Below are positions 25,378 to 32,875 of a DNA stretch of 40,602 nucleotides, piece by piece. A program made the position numbers and the translations under genes. Origin of the DNA: Lachnospiraceae bacterium (lineage in GTDB: Bacteria; Bacillota; Clostridia; Lachnospirales; Lachnospiraceae); contig JAFRRD010000049.1 in NCBI GenBank assembly GCA_017428265.1, forward strand, positions 1 through 40,602, written 5' to 3'. Position 1 is the first letter of the stretch, and every line of letters begins with the position of its first letter. Below the pieces are notes generated by a model. That model saw only the letters and a program-made list of their open reading frames with translations. It was not told the DNA's origin and did no database searches.

Positions 25378-25449
25378 TACACCAGATAGGAATCGAACCT
25401 ACGTCTGTGGCTCCGGAGGCCGCCGCTCTATCCACTGAGCTACTGGTGC
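25378..25449 (-). tRNA. tRNA-Arg (anticodon CCG)
   Basis: Read on the minus strand, a full cloverleaf forms. The acceptor stem is GCACCAG / CTGGTGT (one G-U), the D arm GCTC-AGTGGATA-GAGC, the anticodon loop CTCCGGA with CCG, and the T arm GTAGG-TTCGATT-CCTAT. The discriminator base is A and CCA is not encoded. It decodes CGG. The anticodon stem GCGGC / GCCAC has one C-A mismatch at positions 28-42. Confidence 0.95.
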
Positions 25450-25459
25450 GAACGGCTGT

Positions 25460-25488
25460 ATCATACACCAATTCAAAATAAATCGCAA
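25460..25488 (-). promoter_or_regulatory. tRNA-Arg promoter
   Basis: On the minus strand TTGCGA (25483-25488), 17 bases and TATGAT (25460-25465) end ten bases before the mature 5' end of the tRNA. It is back to back with the promoter at 25507-25535. Confidence 0.68.
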
Positions 25489-25506
25489 GTGTGTATCGAA
25501 AAACTT

Positions 25507-25535
25507 TTGACATTTACCGCAGTGTTCTGTATAAT
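25507..25535 (+). promoter_or_regulatory. perfect-consensus sigma-A promoter of the SH3-domain gene
   Basis: TTGACA (25507-25512), exactly 17 bases and TATAAT (25530-25535) match the sigma-A consensus at all twelve positions. The start codon is about 60 bases downstream. Confidence 0.85.
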
Positions 25536-25597
25536 AATCGTGGACTACCTTGTAATCCGATTATTTTTGATTTGTGAAGATAGCGAAGGAGTTTATC

Positions 25598-26845
25598 ATG
25601 GCAGACAAAAAGAACGATTCCTTATTCCAGTGGAATTTCAATCTCGAGGATTCCGATTCGGATTTTACCGATATCGATTTCAGCAGCAGCAAAAAGAGTG
25701 ATGCTTCCGATAAAGACATCGAGCCGATCATTTTTGTGCGCGATGAGACGGCCAAAAAGAAAACTGAAGCAAAGCGTCCGCAGACGCAGACTTCATCGAC
25801 GGTTCAGAGCGCGAAAAAAACACAGTCTTCCGGCTCCAAAACCGCTGCCAGGCCTGCTTCCAGACCTGCAGCCAAAAAGACGGCCAAAAAGAAAAAGACT
25901 TCGTCGCTTCCGGCTTTTAACTGGCGCCTGATCGCCATCATCGCCGCTGCCGTGCTTCTGATCGCGCTCCTCGTAGTCCTGCTCGGGAAATGCGGCAAAA
26001 AAGAAGAGAAGTCCTGGACCAAAGTCGAAGCGGACAGCAAGCTCAAAACGCTGATGGATTCCTATTTTGACGCCAAGAAGAACGGCCAGGCCAATGACAT
26101 GCGGAAGGTCCTTGTGGAGGATGCCGTCGTGAACGCCTCCGTTCTCGGCATTGAGTCTTCGATCTACAAGGATTATACCGACATCGAACTGCAGCAGTAC
26201 CCCGGCATCAAGAAGGGCGAATACGTCGTATGTGCGACATATGATACGGTTCTGGACCGCATCGATGCCTCCGTCCCGACGATCGGCTGGTTCTATGCCC
26301 TGCCTGACAGTTCGAAGAATCTTCGGCTGATGACCACGACTGAGATGGAAAAACCCGAGAACAAGACCATCAATGATTACGTCGTTGCCGCCTATTCTCT
26401 CATTCAGGATACGACCGTTGCCGATGTGCAGACCCGCTACAACAATGCGCTTGAGTCCAATCCCATCCTGAAGCAGTATCTGCAGAACATCAAGGAGGGG
26501 AATTATTATACGGTTCCCGACGGCACCACGGAAGCGCCCGCCGATAGTTCCACGGAATCGACGATCGCCGGCAATGTGATGTACGTCAAGGTCGGCAAGT
26601 CAACGCTGAACATGCGTTCCACCCCGAAGGTACCTGATAAGAGTAAAGGGGAAGCAGATAATATCATGCAGAAACTGTCCAACGGCTATTGCGTGACGGT
26701 GTACAGCATTGATGAATACGGCTGGGCACATATCAAAGACGATGTTCAGGTCAATCCTGCCACAAATATGCAGCAGAGCCCGACCGGCAAAGAAGGCTAT
26801 GTCAATGCCACATACCTTACTACGGAGTTCAGCGCTACGAACTGA
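25598..26845 (+). CDS. single-span membrane protein with extracytoplasmic SH3-like domain
   Basis: The ATG at 25598 has AAGGAG nine bases upstream. The 415-residue protein has an N-terminal cytoplasmic part of about 110 residues, first acidic and Ser-rich, then rich in Lys, Ala and Ser. One hydrophobic helix follows at about 111-131. The outer part has an alpha/beta domain (about 140-310) starting [19 protein letters not shown] that resembles NTF2-like folds, then a Thr/Ser linker and a bacterial SH3-like domain from about 328 to 412 ([23 protein letters not shown]). Bacterial SH3 domains often bind peptidoglycan, so a cell-envelope role is inferred. Its promoter is a perfect consensus. The exact role is unknown. 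Confidence 0.85.
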   Translation: MADKKNDSLFQWNFNLEDSDSDFTDIDFSSSKKSDASDKDIEPIIFVRDETAKKKTEAKRPQTQTSSTVQSAKKTQSSGSKTAARPASRPAAKKTAKKKKTSSLPAFNWRLIAIIAAAVLLIALLVVLLGKCGKKEEKSWTKVEADSKLKTLMDSYFDAKKNGQANDMRKVLVEDAVVNASVLGIESSIYKDYTDIELQQYPGIKKGEYVVCATYDTVLDRIDASVPTIGWFYALPDSSKNLRLMTTTEMEKPENKTINDYVVAAYSLIQDTTVADVQTRYNNALESNPILKQYLQNIKEGNYYTVPDGTTEAPADSSTESTIAGNVMYVKVGKSTLNMRSTPKVPDKSKGEADNIMQKLSNGYCVTVYSIDEYGWAHIKDDVQVNPATNMQQSPTGKEGYVNATYLTTEFSATN

Positions 26846-26865
26846 TCCGGTTAAAAACTGAAATT

Positions 26866-26898
26866 CACGGCGGCCCGGGGTGTTCCCGGGTCGCCGTG
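26866..26898 (+). promoter_or_regulatory. 14-bp hairpin between the SH3-domain gene and queA
   Basis: CACGGCGGCCCGGG (26866-26879) pairs with CCCGGGTCGCCGTG (26885-26898): 14 pairs with one G-U and a GTGTT loop. No T-run follows, and it ends only 18 bases before the queA ATG, directly before the GAGG site. It could act on queA translation, on termination without a U-tract, or on mRNA stability. Confidence 0.62.
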
Positions 26899-26916
26899 CG
26901 TGAAGAGGAAAACACC

Positions 26917-27948
26917 ATGAACCTTAGCGAATTTGATTACGAACTGCCAAAGGAACTGATCGCACAGGATCCCCTGGAAGACCGTTCCGCATCACGGCTG
27001 CTCGTCCTGAATAAAGATACGGGAGACTGTGAACATCGGATCTTCCGCGAGATCCCGCAGCTGCTCCGGCCCGGTGACTGTCTTGTCATCAACAACACGA
27101 AGGTGATCCCGGCCCGTCTGATCGGCGCCCGCAAAGGAAGCGGCGGCGCAGTCGAAGTCCTGCTGCTGAAGCGGATCCCGGGGCAGGAAAACAGCTGGGA
27201 AACATTGGTGAAACCCGGGAAAAAGGCCAGGATCGGCACGAAGATCGCGTTCGGGGACGGACTGCTTTCCTGTGAAGTAACGGATATCGTAGAAGAAGGA
27301 AACCGCATCGTCCGCTTCAGTTTTGACGGAATCTTCGAAGAGATCCTGGACAGGCTCGGGCAGATGCCGCTCCCGCCCTACATCACGCACGAACTGAAAG
27401 ACAAAACCCGATATCAGACGGTCTACGCCAAATATGACGGCAGCGCCGCCGCACCGACAGCCGGCCTGCATTTCACGAAAGAACTTCTGGATGAGATCCG
27501 GAACAAAGGCGTGGATATCGCCGAGATTACGCTGCATGTCGGTCTCGGGACGTTCCGTCCCGTGAAAGCGGAAACCGTGGAAGAGCACCATATGCACTCC
27601 GAATTCTGGCAGATCGACGAAACAGCAGCGGCGAAGATCAATGCCGCAAAGATGCGCGGCGGCCGTGTGATCGCCGTCGGGACCACCTCCTGCCGCACAT
27701 TGGAAAGCGCAGCGAAGGAAGACGGGACCGTGGAAGCCGGAAGCGGCTGGACGGATATTTTTATTTATCCCGGCTACCGCTTCAAGTGCATCGATGCCCT
27801 GATCACCAATTTCCACCTGCCGAAATCCACGCTGGTCATGCTGGTGAGCGCCCTGGCCGGGCGGGAACATATCCTTGCCGCTTACGAAGAAGCCATCCGT
27901 GAACGCTACCGCTTCTTCAGTTTCGGCGATGCCATGTTCATCAAATAA
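26917..27948 (+). CDS. queA: S-adenosylmethionine:tRNA ribosyltransferase-isomerase
   Basis: QueA transfers and isomerises the ribosyl group of SAM onto 7-aminomethyl-7-deazaguanine in tRNA, making epoxyqueuosine. The 343-residue length is typical. Family landmarks are [76 protein letters not shown] and the C-terminal [21 protein letters not shown]. The ATG at 26917 has GAGG eight bases upstream. The usual partner tgt is not beside it here. A strong hairpin lies in the leader; I see no preQ1 riboswitch. Confidence 0.96.
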   Translation: MNLSEFDYELPKELIAQDPLEDRSASRLLVLNKDTGDCEHRIFREIPQLLRPGDCLVINNTKVIPARLIGARKGSGGAVEVLLLKRIPGQENSWETLVKPGKKARIGTKIAFGDGLLSCEVTDIVEEGNRIVRFSFDGIFEEILDRLGQMPLPPYITHELKDKTRYQTVYAKYDGSAAAPTAGLHFTKELLDEIRNKGVDIAEITLHVGLGTFRPVKAETVEEHHMHSEFWQIDETAAAKINAAKMRGGRVIAVGTTSCRTLESAAKEDGTVEAGSGWTDIFIYPGYRFKCIDALITNFHLPKSTLVMLVSALAGREHILAAYEEAIRERYRFFSFGDAMFIK

Positions 27949-27985
27949 AAAAAGCCGCAGCAGCCGGAGACTGCCGCGGTTTTTT
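27949..27985. terminator. bidirectional terminator between queA and the OppF-type gene
   Basis: An A-run and CCGC..GCAG (to 27963) pair with CTGCCGCGG and TTTTTT (27971-27985), with a bulged G, one mismatch and a seven-base loop. It serves both convergent genes. Confidence 0.75.
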
Positions 27986-28004
27986 ATAGAATTAACGAAA
28001 AGGA

Positions 28005-28997
28005 TCAGATCTCATTAAAGCGGTGGCAGGCCGCGAAACGGCCTTTTTCCACCTCTTTAAGTTCCGGCATCTGTTCCCTGCACTGCGGCGCCGCATACGG
28101 GCAGCGGGTCCGGAAGGGACAGCCTGAAGGGATGTTCAGCGGACCGGGAATATCACCTGAAAGCACGATGCGTTTATTGGCACGTGACAGTATCGGATCG
28201 GGCTGCGGCAAAGCCGACATCAGCGCTCTCGTGTAAGGATGCAGCGGCTTATCACAGACATCAGCGGAATCCCCCGTTTCAACGATCCTGCCCAGATACA
28301 TGACAGCGATACGGTCACTGATGTGCCGTACGACAAGAATATCATGAGCGATAAAAAGATATGTCAGTCCCATCTGCTCCTGAAGTTCGGCGAACATGTT
28401 GATGATCTGAGCCCGCACAGAAACGTCGAGGGCTGAAACCGGTTCATCGCAGACGATGAATTCGGGACGGAGAGCCAGCGCTCTGGCGATACCGATACGC
28501 TGACGCTGACCGCCTGAGAATTCGTGCGCATATCGGGAGGCGTGTTCTCTGCTTAAACCGACGCGCTCCATCAGATCAAGAATACGGTCCTTGCGGTCCT
28601 GTTTGCTGCCGTACATCTTATGGATGTCCAGAGGTTCGCCGATGATGTCCGAGACCGTCATGCGCGGATCCAGAGACGAATACGGGTCCTGAAAGACCAT
28701 GGCGGTTTTTCTGTGCAGTTCGCGGATATCGTCTTTGCTTCTGATCAGCCTGCCGCCGAATTCGACTTCACCGCCTGTTGGCTGATAAAGATGGAGGATT
28801 GAGCGGCCGGCCGTAGTCTTGCCGCAGCCTGATTCACCGACAAGGCCGAGCGTCTCGCCTTTCCGGATGGAGAAAGAGATGTCATCTACGGCCTTCAGAG
28901 TCCGGGTGTGCAGACCGCCGGCATTGATATTGAAATATTTCTTCAAATGACGGACATCAAGCAGGGGCTTTTCGCCGGGATCGGTTTCACGCTTCAT
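28005..28997 (-). CDS. oligopeptide/dipeptide ABC transporter ATPase, OppF/DppF type
   Basis: The 330-residue protein has Walker [10 protein letters not shown] (54-62), Q-loop [11 protein letters not shown], signature [15 protein letters not shown] (about 160), Walker B FIVCDEP and the H-loop IAHD. The C-terminal oligopeptide-ATPase extension carries [10 protein letters not shown] and four cysteines in [14 protein letters not shown]...ACH. In Opp/Dpp importers this subunit pairs with OppD and two permeases. None of these is adjacent, and the gene is monocistronic with its own promoter and terminator. It may serve several transporters, including one using the solute-binding protein at 1684. 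AGGAGGT is 11 bases from the ATG, slightly long. Confidence 0.92.
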   Translation of the reverse strand: MKRETDPGEKPLLDVRHLKKYFNINAGGLHTRTLKAVDDISFSIRKGETLGLVGESGCGKTTAGRSILHLYQPTGGEVEFGGRLIRSKDDIRELHRKTAMVFQDPYSSLDPRMTVSDIIGEPLDIHKMYGSKQDRKDRILDLMERVGLSREHASRYAHEFSGGQRQRIGIARALALRPEFIVCDEPVSALDVSVRAQIINMFAELQEQMGLTYLFIAHDILVVRHISDRIAVMYLGRIVETGDSADVCDKPLHPYTRALMSALPQPDPILSRANKRIVLSGDIPGPLNIPSGCPFRTRCPYAAPQCREQMPELKEVEKGRFAACHRFNEI

Positions 28998-29032
28998 CAG
29001 TCTGCCGCACCTCCTTCTTCAGATTGGTATCC

Positions 29033-29061
29033 ATCTTACCGACCCGGCAGGAAGATGTCAA
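29033..29061 (-). promoter_or_regulatory. promoter of the OppF-type gene
   Basis: On the minus strand a perfect TTGACA (29056-29061), 17 bases and TAAGAT (29033-29038) end about 35 bases before the ATG at 28997. Confidence 0.72.
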
Positions 29062-29104
29062 GTTTTCACTTTAGTCTCACATACAGTTATCAATTAACGG
29101 CTCT

Positions 29105-29133
29105 TTCCAAAAACGTACGGAATATGCTATACT
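29105..29133 (+). promoter_or_regulatory. extended -10 promoter of the rluF-ligA operon
   Basis: TATACT (29128-29133) is preceded by TGC, giving an extended -10 element. A poor -35 (TTCCAA, 29105-29110) stands 17 bases upstream. The leader to the rluF start is about 63 bases. Confidence 0.58.
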
Positions 29134-29202
29134 GTTCTGTGTGCTTTTGCCTGTGCAATAGCCTGCTGACCGATCATTTATCCGATTTGAAAAGGGGGAT
29201 CC

Positions 29203-29907
29203 ATGGAACCCATCCGCATCAACAAATATTTAAGTGAAGCCGGCGTGTGTTCGCGGCGGGAGGCCGACCGGCTTATCGCCGAAGGCCGTGTCACGGTCGA
29301 AGGCCTGAAGGCGGAGACCGGGATAAAGATCACGCCCGGAAGCCGCATCCTGGTGGACGGAAAGCCTGTACGCAAGCCGTCTGCACCGGTACTGATCGCT
29401 GTTTACAAGCCCGTGGGCGTCGTGACGACTTCGGCCGAAGACGAACCGAACAATATCGTGACCTATGTCGGCTGGCCGGAGAGGATCTATCCGATCGGCC
29501 GTCTGGACAAGGATTCCGAAGGGCTCATCCTGATGACGAACCAGGGCGACCTGGCCGAGTCAATCGCACATGCGAGAGGCCGCCACGAGAAGGAATATCT
29601 CGTCACGGTCGACAAGGCGATCGACAAAGCCTTTGTGGAAAAGATGTCTTCGGGCGTCCGTATCCTGAATACGACGACGCGGCCCTGCACCGTGGAAAAG
29701 GTCAGCAAATTCCGTTTCCGCATCATCCTGACGCAGGGGCTGAACCGGCAGATCAGAAGGATGTGCGAGGCGCTCGGTTACCGTGTAACGGAACTCGTGC
29801 GGACGCGCGTTCTGAACATTACGCTGAACGGCCTGGAGATCGGCCACTGGCGCCGCATCGAGGGCGAGGAATACGAAGAACTGCTCCGTGAGCTGGGGAA
29901 GAAATAA
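29203..29907 (+). CDS. rluF: 23S rRNA pseudouridine synthase, RluF type
   Basis: The 234-residue protein starts with an S4 RNA-binding domain (RINKYLSEAGVCSRREADRLI) and continues with the RsuA/RluB-family catalytic domain. The catalytic Asp is in GRLDKDSEGLILMTN (about 103-117). HEKEYLVTVDK, GLNRQIRRMCEALGY and the ending GLEIGHWRRI match E. coli RluF closely; RluF modifies U2604 of 23S rRNA. The C-terminal basic tail of E. coli RluF (290 residues) is missing. The stop codon overlaps the ligA ATG (TAATG), so ligA is coupled. AAAGGGGG provides the ribosome site. Confidence 0.9.
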   Translation: MEPIRINKYLSEAGVCSRREADRLIAEGRVTVEGLKAETGIKITPGSRILVDGKPVRKPSAPVLIAVYKPVGVVTTSAEDEPNNIVTYVGWPERIYPIGRLDKDSEGLILMTNQGDLAESIAHARGRHEKEYLVTVDKAIDKAFVEKMSSGVRILNTTTRPCTVEKVSKFRFRIILTQGLNRQIRRMCEALGYRVTELVRTRVLNITLNGLEIGHWRRIEGEEYEELLRELGKK

Positions 29908-31871
29908 TGGATAAGCTTGCACGCATGAAAGATCTCGTCGGTATCCTGAAAGAGGCCTCGCGCGTCTATTATCAGGAAAGCAGCGAGATGATGAGCAATC
30001 TTGAATATGACCGCCTTTACGACGAACTGCTTGCTCTGGAGAAGGAGACGGGCGTCGTGCTTTCGGGCAGCCCCACGCAAAGCGTCGGCTACGAGATCCT
30101 GAGCGAACTTCCGAAAAAGGCGCATCCGAGCCCGATGCTGAGCCTGAACAAGACCAAATCCGTCGAGGAACTGGCCGCTTTTCTGGGGGATCAGCCGGGC
30201 CTTCTGTCCTGGAAAATGGACGGACTGACGATCGTCCTGACCTACGATCACGGCAGTCTGCAGGAGGCGCTGACCCGCGGCAACGGCGAGATCGGCGAGA
30301 TCATCACGGCCAACGCGAAAAAGTTCATGAACGTCCCGCTGTCGATCCCCTTCGGCGGCCGTCTGGTCCTGCGCGGAGAGGCAGTCATCACCTATCCGGA
30401 CTTTGCCGAGATCAATGCCCGCATCCCGGAAGGAGAAGAAAAATATAAGAATCCGCGGAACCTCTGCAGCGGTTCTGTCCGCCAGCTGGACAGCTCCGTG
30501 ACCGCCGGAAGAAGAGTACGCTTTGAGGCCTTTTCTCTTGTGGAAGCGGAAGGAAAGAATTTCGTTTGGAACCATGAAGCGTATAAATGGCTGAAAGAAC
30601 TCGGCTTCGACGTCGTCTTTTACCGCAGTGTGACGGCTGATACGCTGCCGGAGGCTGTTAAAGCCTTTTCCGAAGACATTGCTGCCAATCCGATCCCTTC
30701 GGACGGCCTTGTCCTTCTGATGGACGATATCGCCTACGGCGCTTCACTCGGACGCACGGCCAAGTTCCCGCGCAGCAGCATCGCCTTCAAATGGGCGGAC
30801 GAGCAGCAGATCACACATCTGAAAGAAGTGGAATGGAGTGCCAGCCGCACCGGTCTCATCAACCCGGTGGCGATCTTCGAACCGGTCGAGCTGGAAGGAA
30901 CCGTCGTGTCCCGCGCCAGCGTTCACAACGTATCCATCATGAAACAGCTGGAACTCGGCTTCGACGACGAGATCTCGGTCTACAAGGCCAATATGATCAT
31001 TCCGCAGATCGCCGAAAACCTGACGCGGAGCGGCACGGTTCGGCCGCCGAAATACTGCCCGGTCTGCGGCGAACCCACCGTCATCCGCGAGGAAAACGGC
31101 GTAAAAACGCTGCACTGCCCGAACGAAGCCTGTCCCGCCAAACAGATCAAGGCTTTCGACCTCTTCGTGAGCCGCGATGCCGTCAATATCGAAGGCCTCT
31201 CCGAATCCACGCTTGAAAAACTTGTCGACCTCGGCATCGTGCGGAAATTCCGCGATCTGTTCTATCTGCAGGATCACAGGAGCGCGGTTATGTCGATGGA
31301 AGGCTTCGGGGCAAAGAGCTTCAGCAACCTGCAGGCAGCCGCCGAAAAAGCCCGCCACACCACGCCTGTCCGCTTCCTGACCGCCCTCGGCATCGACGGG
31401 ATCGGTCCTGCCACCGCGAAGCTCATCTGCCGGCATTTCGGAAACGACATCGATGCCATCCGGAACGCTTCCGCCGAAGAGTTCACTGCGATCGGCGGCA
31501 TTGGTGAGGTCATGGCCGACAGCCTGGTCCGCTATTTCCGCGATCCTGCAAACGCTGCCATGCTGGACGATCTCGTCAGCGTAATGGATATCAGGGCGGA
31601 AGAGGGCGTACGCGTGCCGCAGTCACTGGAAGGAAAGACGGTCGTCATCACGGGAAGTCTGCTTCATTTCCCGAACCGCGAAGCGCTGCAGGCCCAGATC
31701 GAAGCTCACGGCGGAAAAGCTGCCGGTTCGGTTTCGGCGAAGACCACCTGCCTGGTCAACAATGATCCGCATTCCGCGTCGACCAAGAACAAGACCGCCC
31801 AGAAACTGGGCGTTCCGATCCTGACCGAAGACGAATTCATCGACAAATACATGCCGGAGGTATTCGCATGA
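29907..31871 (+). CDS. ligA: NAD-dependent DNA ligase
   Basis: LigA seals nicks with NAD as adenylate donor. The 654 residues include domain Ia (YDRLYDELLALEKETG), the adenylation domain with lysine K103 in WKMDGLTIVLTY, TRGNGEIGE and NPRNLCSGSVRQLD, the OB-fold, a four-cysteine zinc finger (CPVCGE ... CPNEACPAK at about 384-410), helix-hairpin-helix repeats (LTALGIDGIGPATAKLI) and a C-terminal BRCT domain from about 575. Differences from E. coli LigA are SPTQSVG for SPTQRVG and LSWKMDG for the usual ExKxDG, so the glutamate two residues before the lysine is replaced by serine. It is coupled to rluF and overlaps the radical SAM gene by four bases. Confidence 0.94.
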   Translation: MDKLARMKDLVGILKEASRVYYQESSEMMSNLEYDRLYDELLALEKETGVVLSGSPTQSVGYEILSELPKKAHPSPMLSLNKTKSVEELAAFLGDQPGLLSWKMDGLTIVLTYDHGSLQEALTRGNGEIGEIITANAKKFMNVPLSIPFGGRLVLRGEAVITYPDFAEINARIPEGEEKYKNPRNLCSGSVRQLDSSVTAGRRVRFEAFSLVEAEGKNFVWNHEAYKWLKELGFDVVFYRSVTADTLPEAVKAFSEDIAANPIPSDGLVLLMDDIAYGASLGRTAKFPRSSIAFKWADEQQITHLKEVEWSASRTGLINPVAIFEPVELEGTVVSRASVHNVSIMKQLELGFDDEISVYKANMIIPQIAENLTRSGTVRPPKYCPVCGEPTVIREENGVKTLHCPNEACPAKQIKAFDLFVSRDAVNIEGLSESTLEKLVDLGIVRKFRDLFYLQDHRSAVMSMEGFGAKSFSNLQAAAEKARHTTPVRFLTALGIDGIGPATAKLICRHFGNDIDAIRNASAEEFTAIGGIGEVMADSLVRYFRDPANAAMLDDLVSVMDIRAEEGVRVPQSLEGKTVVITGSLLHFPNREALQAQIEAHGGKAAGSVSAKTTCLVNNDPHSASTKNKTAQKLGVPILTEDEFIDKYMPEVFA

Positions 31872-32743
31872 GGTACGAAGGCTCTCTTTACCGGCCGCCG
31901 AGCGAGGCGTACAGCTACATCCTTCAGGTCACGGTCGGCTGCAGCCACAACCGCTGCACCTTTTGCAACATGTACATGGAAAAACAGTTCCATGTCCGGC
32001 CGCTGGACGACGTACTGGAGGACCTCGTGATGGCTCGCAGGGCGTATCGGAACGTCCCGCGTATCTTCCTGGCCGACGGCGATGCCTTGATCGTTAAAAC
32101 GGAAGAACTCCGTGCCATTCTCGGCACGATCCGCAACCTCTTCCCCGAATGTGAACGCGTGACCAGCTATGCGAGCGCGCGCGACCTCCTGCTGAAAACA
32201 CCGGAAGAACTGGAGGAACTTCACGCTCTCGGTCTCGACATGATCTATCTGGGACTGGAGTCCGGTTCGGAAAAGGTCCTTTTGGACATTAATAAAGGCG
32301 TGACCGTCGAAGAGACCGTGGAAGGCGCGCTGAAGGCAAAAGCTGCAGGGATCAGGCTTTCGGTCACCGAGATCACCGGCCTGGCCGGTCAGGACGGGAT
32401 GGAAGAGCACGCAGTCCTTTCTGCGAAAGCTCTGTCACGCATGAATCCCGAATACATCGGACTCATGACGCTTACCCTCCGCCGCGGGACAAAGATGACC
32501 GCCGACTGGGAGGCAGGACGCTTCAAGCGCCTGACACCGCGCCAGTATCTGGAGGAACAGCGGATCCTCATTTCGCATCTGGACAGCGAGGGAAGTGTAC
32601 TCAGGAGCAACCACATTTCCAACTATGTGCAGCTGCGCGGGACGATGAACCGCGACAAGGCCCGCATGCTGGCCGCGCTGGATGAAGCGCTGAAGGATCC
32701 CGAGCTGGACAACCCCTACATTGAATACCTTGAAAATCTTTAG
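31868..32743 (+). CDS. radical SAM protein with CX4CX2C cluster motif
   Basis: This 291-residue protein is a radical SAM enzyme of unknown reaction. The cluster motif is GCSHNRCTFCNMY with C25, C30 and C33: four, not three, residues between the first two cysteines. Further landmarks are RIFLADGDALIV (SAM-binding strand), YLGLESGSEKVL and ITGLAGQD. The C-terminal part (LRSNHISNYVQLRGTMNRDK) is conserved-looking. I recall close relatives in Clostridia annotated only as radical SAM proteins. It overlaps ligA (ATGA) and is the last gene of the rluF operon, ending before the EF-G-like promoter. A role in RNA or DNA modification would suit its neighbours, but that is speculation. Confidence 0.88.
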   Translation: MRYEGSLYRPPSEAYSYILQVTVGCSHNRCTFCNMYMEKQFHVRPLDDVLEDLVMARRAYRNVPRIFLADGDALIVKTEELRAILGTIRNLFPECERVTSYASARDLLLKTPEELEELHALGLDMIYLGLESGSEKVLLDINKGVTVEETVEGALKAKAAGIRLSVTEITGLAGQDGMEEHAVLSAKALSRMNPEYIGLMTLTLRRGTKMTADWEAGRFKRLTPRQYLEEQRILISHLDSEGSVLRSNHISNYVQLRGTMNRDKARMLAALDEALKDPELDNPYIEYLENL

Positions 32744-32798
32744 CATTCACCGAGAATCCGTAAGATTTGTAAATCTTCTCTAAATGCCGGAAAAGTCC

Positions 32799-32827
32799 TT
32801 GAAATCCTTGTCTTTTTCCTGTATTAT
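32799..32827 (+). promoter_or_regulatory. promoter of the EF-G-like gene
   Basis: TTGAAA (32799-32804), 17 bases and TATTAT (32822-32827) lie about 50 bases before the ATG. The leader ends with AAGGAGG. An inverted repeat AAGATTT-GT-AAATCTT (32762-32777) upstream has no T-run after it and may be a weak end signal for the previous operon. Confidence 0.75.
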
Positions 32828-32875
32828 AGATACGTTGTAAATTCAGAACCGTGTTTCTAAGGAGGAAATCGTTCT

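Noticed and set aside
26846-26916. preQ1 riboswitch before queA.
   Set aside because: The G-C hairpin does not match the preQ1-I or preQ1-II patterns I know, and no A-rich tail pairs with the loop.
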